Below are positions 5,432 to 8,205 of a DNA stretch of 8,205 nt, piece by piece. The notes beneath the pieces are model-generated. The model did not search any database, was not told the origin of the DNA, and worked only from the letters and a program-made list of their open reading frames with translations. The stretch is from Methanobacterium sp. (lineage in GTDB: Archaea > Methanobacteriota > Methanobacteria > Methanobacteriales > Methanobacteriaceae), in assembly GCA_028700095.1 (NCBI GenBank), contig JAQVTJ010000074.1, positions 1 to 8,205 of the forward strand, given 5' to 3'. Within the stretch, counting starts at the first letter, position 1. Each line of letters opens with the position of its first letter. The position numbers were made by a program, and so were the translations under genes.

Positions 5432-5542
5432 ATGGATAAAGACCTTGAAAAATTCTTTGAACCTTGGGAATTAAAGATTTTAGATTTAATTGAAGAAACA
5501 AAAAAAGAAGAAAATGATATTAATAAAAAAAATCTAAATTAA
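5432..5542 (+). CDS. Predicted acidic microprotein (36 aa)
   Basis: The frame runs ATG at 5432 to TAA at 5540-5542 and encodes a charged helical peptide beginning MDKDLEKFFEPWELKILDLI and ending in a lysine/asparagine-rich tail. Support comes from the consensus TATA box at the same distance as at the larger genes, and from an amphipathic helix pattern at residues 5-22 (FF, W, L, IL, LI spaced as on one face). It follows the M50-like gene by 32 bases and overlaps the convergent nuclease gene by nine bases. It may be a partner or substrate of the membrane protease, or an unrelated regulator. I recognise no family, and a chance frame in AT-rich DNA cannot be excluded. Confidence 0.45.
   Translation: MDKDLEKFFEPWELKILDLIEETKKEENDINKKNLN
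5525..5532 (-). terminator. Oligo-T terminator of the nuclease operon
   Basis: Eight consecutive T on the minus strand start two bases after the nuclease stop codon. A second T7 run lies at about 5499-5505. Archaeal RNA polymerase often terminates at such runs. These runs lie inside the convergent microprotein gene. Confidence 0.5.
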
Positions 5543-6565
5543 ATTAGGAAAATCAGTTAATTTCTTAGTATTTAATTGTTTTAATGAAATATTAATTTGT
5601 TCATCTTTTACTTTTTTTATAAAATTTGTTATTAAATCTCCCCTATTATCTTTATAATTAAGATCTTTCCAATGGATTATGTATTCATCATTATTTATTT
5701 CAACTAAATTTAATTTTTTAAATCCATTCATAGCTAAAATTATTAATTCTTTTTTAAACTGATTTTTTTCACCTTGTTCACAAAAATAAGGTAGAGTAAA
5801 TTTATCAGTGATATTTAATATATCATCTAATTTACATGAAAAAATTGATTCTTTTTTTAATTTTTTATTAATTATCTTTTGATAACTAGATTCTTTATTT
5901 AATTCAGGAAAAATATCCATCCATAAAATAGCCATAATATATTCTATAGGTACTTCAGTCTTGTTTGTTTCAATTAATTTATATTTTTTTTCTAAATCTT
6001 GAATCTCTCCAGAAAAATATTTTATAGTTCCAAATTCAAATTTTTGTTTTAAATTAACATCCTTAAAATTATTTAAAATACTATTAATCTGAATAATACG
6101 AGTATTTGCACCAGGGATAATATTAAAAGAAAGTATTGATAAATTATTAATTAATTTTGAAGTTAGACAAAATTTTGAGAATATTTTCATATGATCAGTA
6201 TAAATTCCATTTGACAATAAAAAAACATCACTAGCATTAGTATCTATATAATTTTCAAATTGTTTAATTGAAGTTTCATTATGATTAACCCATTCAATTA
6301 AATCTTTATCTTCTTTGTCATATTTTTTAATTTTATCAATATTTGTAAAAGATTTTTTTAAATCTCCCAAAATAAAATTAACATTATTTTTTATAATATA
6401 ATCTGGAGTAAAACCTTTGAATTTTCCTCCAAAATAAAAAGTATATTTCAATTCATCATTAAAATATTTATATAAACCTAATGAAGCTAATACTGAAGAA
6501 TAATAATTATGAACTTCTCTTTGCATATCTCTTAAAATTTTTAATTCTTCTTCACTAGTTGACAT
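5534..6565 (-). CDS. PD-(D/E)xK-family nuclease with winged-helix-like C-terminus (343 aa)
   Basis: The N-terminal domain shows the nuclease core in order: a helix with a candidate acidic residue (E17 in REVHNYY), then FKGFTPDYII (49-58) with P54-D55. Then comes FILGDLKKS (64-72) with D68-L69-K70 as the (D/E)xK half-motif, and KQFENYID (101-108) as the usual Q-x-x-x-Y helix after it. DVFLLSNG (113-120) is the following strand, as in HsdR-type and related restriction nucleases. This predicts a Mg-dependent DNA (or RNA) endonuclease. From about 205 to 310, VPIEYIMAILWMDIFPEL, then FKKLNLVEINNDEYIIHW, looks like a winged helix that could bind DNA or the partner protein. The gene overlaps the end of the upstream CxxC gene by 11 bases and is translated from a GGTGA site inside it, so the two are coupled. 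No methylase or helicase lies in the window. Confidence 0.7.
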   Translation of the reverse strand: MSTSEEELKILRDMQREVHNYYSSVLASLGLYKYFNDELKYTFYFGGKFKGFTPDYIIKNNVNFILGDLKKSFTNIDKIKKYDKEDKDLIEWVNHNETSIKQFENYIDTNASDVFLLSNGIYTDHMKIFSKFCLTSKLINNLSILSFNIIPGANTRIIQINSILNNFKDVNLKQKFEFGTIKYFSGEIQDLEKKYKLIETNKTEVPIEYIMAILWMDIFPELNKESSYQKIINKKLKKESIFSCKLDDILNITDKFTLPYFCEQGEKNQFKKELIILAMNGFKKLNLVEINNDEYIIHWKDLNYKDNRGDLITNFIKKVKDEQINISLKQLNTKKLTDFPNLI

Positions 6566-7637
6566 TTATTTCACCTTCATATTCATTAAGTATAAAATTT
6601 ATTAAAGTATTTAATGATGTTGAAATTAATTGAAACTGTGGCATTATCTTTATAGAATTTTTTGAATCTATTAAAATGTCAAAAGAGCCTCCAGATTCAT
6701 AATCTAAACATATTAGTTTAGTTGAAAAATCATTCTGAAAAATAACCGAAAATGAATATTTTTTGCTAATATATTCTATAAATTTTTCAATAGAAGAATT
6801 ATCAACAAATAAATCTTCATTAAGACTAATTTTTATAACTCTTGTATCTCCATAAGTTAAAGAATTATTTTTTAAAATCAAATCATATAATTCATTAAAT
6901 TTTAAGACAGGATATTTTAATATTAAGTCATATATTTCATCAAATTTAGTTAAATCAAAATTATGTTCAGTCATTAAACTAAATATCCCTTTTCTTGATA
7001 ATCTTAAATTCATTTTGTCTAAAATTAAATTTATACTATCTACCCATAAGTTATTGTCTTTAGCAAACATGAATGCTTTATCATAAGATTTATTTAAATA
7101 TTGAACAAAAGTTTCTGGAACATCAATTTTTTCAAAATATCTTTTAAAAACACAATTACTAAATCTAATTTCATAATTTAACTTAATACCAATATTAGCA
7201 ATCATTTCTTTTAATTCTCGTGATCTGAAAAAAAATCTTGATATAAAAGGATAATACTTATTCATAAATCTTAAATCCATTTTAAATAAAGATCCTGATT
7301 TGTTTGATATTAAGATTATTATTGAATATTTTTTTGAAAAAAATAACAGTGTTTTGTACTCTTTATTTGATTTTTTAATATTTTTACCACAATGAGGACA
7401 AGTTATTGATTTATCTTGTGTAGAATTTATTTCATATACAAAATAATCTTCAAGTTCAGAAATAAAATTAATGGTAATATTATCAAAATTTAAAGGTTTA
7501 AAAGTCTTAAATATATCAATTATTTTATCTTCTTGAGAATAATTAAATAATACTATTTTTATAGGAACATGAGAAATAGAACTAAAATTAAGAGACTTAT
7601 ATACATTCAATGTATTATTTATAAATTGTTGAGGCAT
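6555..7637 (-). CDS. Unknown CxxC protein, partner of the nuclease (360 aa)
   Basis: ATG 7637 (MPQQFINN) is preferred. The frame is open to a TTG at 7745, but the extension crosses another gene in a different frame and has no start signals. I do not recognise the family. Visible features are an N-terminal alpha/beta-like region, then ITCPHCGKNI (78-87) with one C80/C83 zinc-knuckle pair, and no second CxxC. C162 and C310 are the only other cysteines recognised downstream. A basic aromatic stretch FFFRSRELKEM lies at 135-145. A tandem pair, FDEIYDLILK (232-241) and FNELYDLILK (247-256), looks like duplicated helices. The C-terminus (260-355) is beta strands ending in two helices. There is no membrane span or ATP-binding motif. 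Its tight coupling with a PD-(D/E)xK nuclease suggests a sensor, specificity or inhibitor subunit of a two-gene module. That is inference. Confidence 0.65.
   Translation of the reverse strand: MPQQFINNTLNVYKSLNFSSISHVPIKIVLFNYSQEDKIIDIFKTFKPLNFDNITINFISELEDYFVYEINSTQDKSITCPHCGKNIKKSNKEYKTLLFFSKKYSIIILISNKSGSLFKMDLRFMNKYYPFISRFFFRSRELKEMIANIGIKLNYEIRFSNCVFKRYFEKIDVPETFVQYLNKSYDKAFMFAKDNNLWVDSINLILDKMNLRLSRKGIFSLMTEHNFDLTKFDEIYDLILKYPVLKFNELYDLILKNNSLTYGDTRVIKISLNEDLFVDNSSIEKFIEYISKKYSFSVIFQNDFSTKLICLDYESGGSFDILIDSKNSIKIMPQFQLISTSLNTLINFILNEYEGEINVN
6571..6575 (-). promoter_or_regulatory. Internal Shine-Dalgarno site of the nuclease gene
   Basis: GGTGA on the minus strand, five bases before the ATG at 6565 and inside the last codons of the upstream gene, matches the archaeal anti-Shine-Dalgarno core. 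It confirms the nuclease start and coupled translation. Confidence 0.6.
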
Positions 7638-7664
7638 ATTAATCAGTAATATTAAATAAATCAC

Positions 7665-7674
7665 TTTATAAAAA
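7665..7674 (-). promoter_or_regulatory. Candidate TATA element of the nuclease operon
   Basis: TTTTTATAAA on the minus strand is centred about 32 bases from the ATG at 7637, so the transcript would have only a very short leader. It lies in the short gap after the stop of the integrase-linked membrane protein at 7685, so the nuclease operon probably has its own promoter. Confidence 0.45.
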
Positions 7675-7684
7675 TTGTTCTTAT

Positions 7685-7831
7685 TTAATCTTCTAAAAAA
7701 TATCCTATAGTTATGCTTAGCCCCATTATTCCGAAAGCATTCCAAGCATCCAAGGTTTTAGACCAATAGACAAAAGCAATAAATAAAGAAAAATGGTGCA
7801 GCATGTTAAGCCCTAGCGCGCTTATTTTCAT
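7685..7831 (-). CDS. Small membrane protein coupled to the integrase gene (48 aa)
   Basis: The ATG at 7831-7829 overlaps the integrase stop as ATGA, and the frame runs to TAA at 7685-7687. The peptide starts MKISALGLNMLHHFSLFIAF, continues VYWSKTLDAWNAFGIMGLS, and ends in YFLED. It has one clear hydrophobic span (about 10-23) and a second shorter one (about 32-44), with a polar stretch between. Codons such as CTG, GGG, GCG and AGC match the integrase and not the AT-rich operon that follows. GGTG at 7843-7840 is spaced eight bases from the ATG. An alternative start is M10 (7804). No family is recognised. Its position suggests a role tied to the integrase or element maintenance. Confidence 0.65.
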   Translation of the reverse strand: MKISALGLNMLHHFSLFIAFVYWSKTLDAWNAFGIMGLSITIGYFLED

Positions 7832-7846
7832 TTGGCCTGCACCATT
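7792..7846 (-). promoter_or_regulatory. Inverted repeat spanning the integrase stop and the small membrane protein start
   Basis: AATGGTGCAG (7846-7837 in the mRNA) is perfectly complementary to CTGCACCATT (7801-7792), with a 35-base loop holding the TGA/ATG overlap and an AGCGCGCT palindrome (7815-7822). The first arm contains the GGTG ribosome binding site. In mRNA this hairpin would hide that site until a ribosome finishing the integrase opens it, giving strict translational coupling. An attachment-site role is the main alternative, since it lies by an integrase gene. Confidence 0.5.
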
Positions 7847-8205
7847 TCCTTAATCTTGTCAAAGGTTTCCGGGTCTTGCATCATTTTGGCTAAGAATTCT
7901 TGTATCTGCTTTTTCTTATCATCAATGTTTATAGCTACTTCTACTTTCAATGGCTTTCCGCACTTGTTGCAGTAATTATTGACTGGTGTGTTGATTTCTC
8001 CGCAACTGCAGGTTATTGGCTGCATTGCATCAGGTTTCTCATCACTTTTTTCTATTCCATAATAATTCAAAACGGCGTTGTCTACATCCCTGCCTGATAA
8101 GTGCACGTAGACTGAGGCCATGTCGCTGCTTTGCACCCATCCGAAGTATTCTTTCATTTGAGCTTCTGTTAGCTTGTTGGCCATGTGTGTGGCTCGCGCG
8201 TGCCT
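7828..8205 (-). CDS. Archaeal tyrosine recombinase/integrase, C-terminal part with zinc-ribbon tail (partial)
   Basis: The frame continues past the right edge: the first residues in the window are RHARATH, before the methionine at 8184, so that methionine is internal. HARA supplies the H and R of the HxxR active-site motif. LTEAQMKEYFGW (from 8172) is a segment typical of archaeal integrases, with W in the third basic/aromatic position. SVYVHLSGRD carries the nucleophile tyrosine (codon 8109-8107). The enzyme therefore retains its C-terminal catalytic residues and would perform site-specific strand exchange through a 3'-phosphotyrosine. After the recombinase fold comes a fused zinc ribbon (CSCGEINTP, then CNKCGKP) and a helical tail of about 35 residues. 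The stop overlaps the start of the small membrane protein. The N-terminal and core-binding domains and the first catalytic arginine lie outside the window. Confidence 0.88.
   Translation of the reverse strand, partial: RHARATHMANKLTEAQMKEYFGWVQSSDMASVYVHLSGRDVDNAVLNYYGIEKSDEKPDAMQPITCSCGEINTPVNNYCNKCGKPLKVEVAINIDDKKKQIQEFLAKMMQDPETFDKIKEMVQAK

Noticed and set aside
7638..7745. N-terminal extension of the CxxC protein from a TTG
   Set aside because: The region is already occupied by the 48-residue membrane protein in another frame with better codons and start signals; the ATG at 7637 has a TATA box upstream.
7900..8097. Plus-strand frame opposite the integrase
   Set aside because: It is antisense to the zinc-ribbon tail of the recombinase, which has clear motifs.
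8182..8184. Methionine at 8184 as the true start of a 118-residue protein
   Set aside because: The frame is open upstream to the window edge and encodes RHARATH, the HxxR motif of the recombinase, so the methionine is internal.

Overview
The window looks archaeal, most plausibly from a small-genome DPANN-type lineage (this placement is inference). Three signs support it. First, most transcription units have an AT-rich TATA-like element centred about 26-29 bases (one about 32) ahead of an ATG with no ribosome binding site, the archaeal leaderless layout. Second, downstream genes inside operons instead carry GGTG-type Shine-Dalgarno sites. Third, the right edge holds the C-terminus of an archaeal tyrosine recombinase. 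The DNA is very AT-rich. No tRNA, rRNA or CRISPR array was seen.

Layout from left to right: a minus-strand pair enters from the left edge (a cut-off gene and a zinc-ribbon protein, 1-320). A gene-free promoter region follows (321-613), then a plus-strand helical protein with a possible HhH-GPD DNA-glycosylase core (614-1387). A small basic protein resembling a transposase N-terminus is convergent to it (1388-1582). Next come two minus-strand genes, each with one copy of a roughly 134-bp imperfect palindrome just past its 3' end: a GH26-like glycoside hydrolase (1794-2720) and a degenerate HD-domain protein (2943-3614). A divergent promoter centred at 3641 separates the HD gene from a plus-strand AAA+-type ATPase with a winged-helix tail (3668-4816), probably a replication or mobilisation protein. 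A membrane protein with an HEAGH metalloprotease motif (4854-5399) and a 36-residue microprotein (5432-5542) follow. A minus-strand operon encodes a CxxC protein of unknown function (6555-7637) and a PD-(D/E)xK nuclease (5534-6565). At the right edge the tyrosine recombinase (7828-8205, continuing outside) overlaps an overlooked 48-residue membrane protein (7685-7831) by ATGA.

The window reads as part of an integrative element or plasmid-derived island. A less AT-biased backbone (1-320, 1388-1582, 3668-4816, 7685-8205) carries zinc-ribbon, ATPase and integrase functions. Strongly AT-biased accessory genes lie between these: glycosylase-like, glycoside hydrolase, HD, M50-like, and the nuclease pair. 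The two most interesting signals are the duplicated palindrome, which gives a gene-plus-palindrome cassette arrangement, and the two-gene nuclease operon, a candidate defence or conflict module. Family calls rest on motif recognition by eye; no database search was possible.
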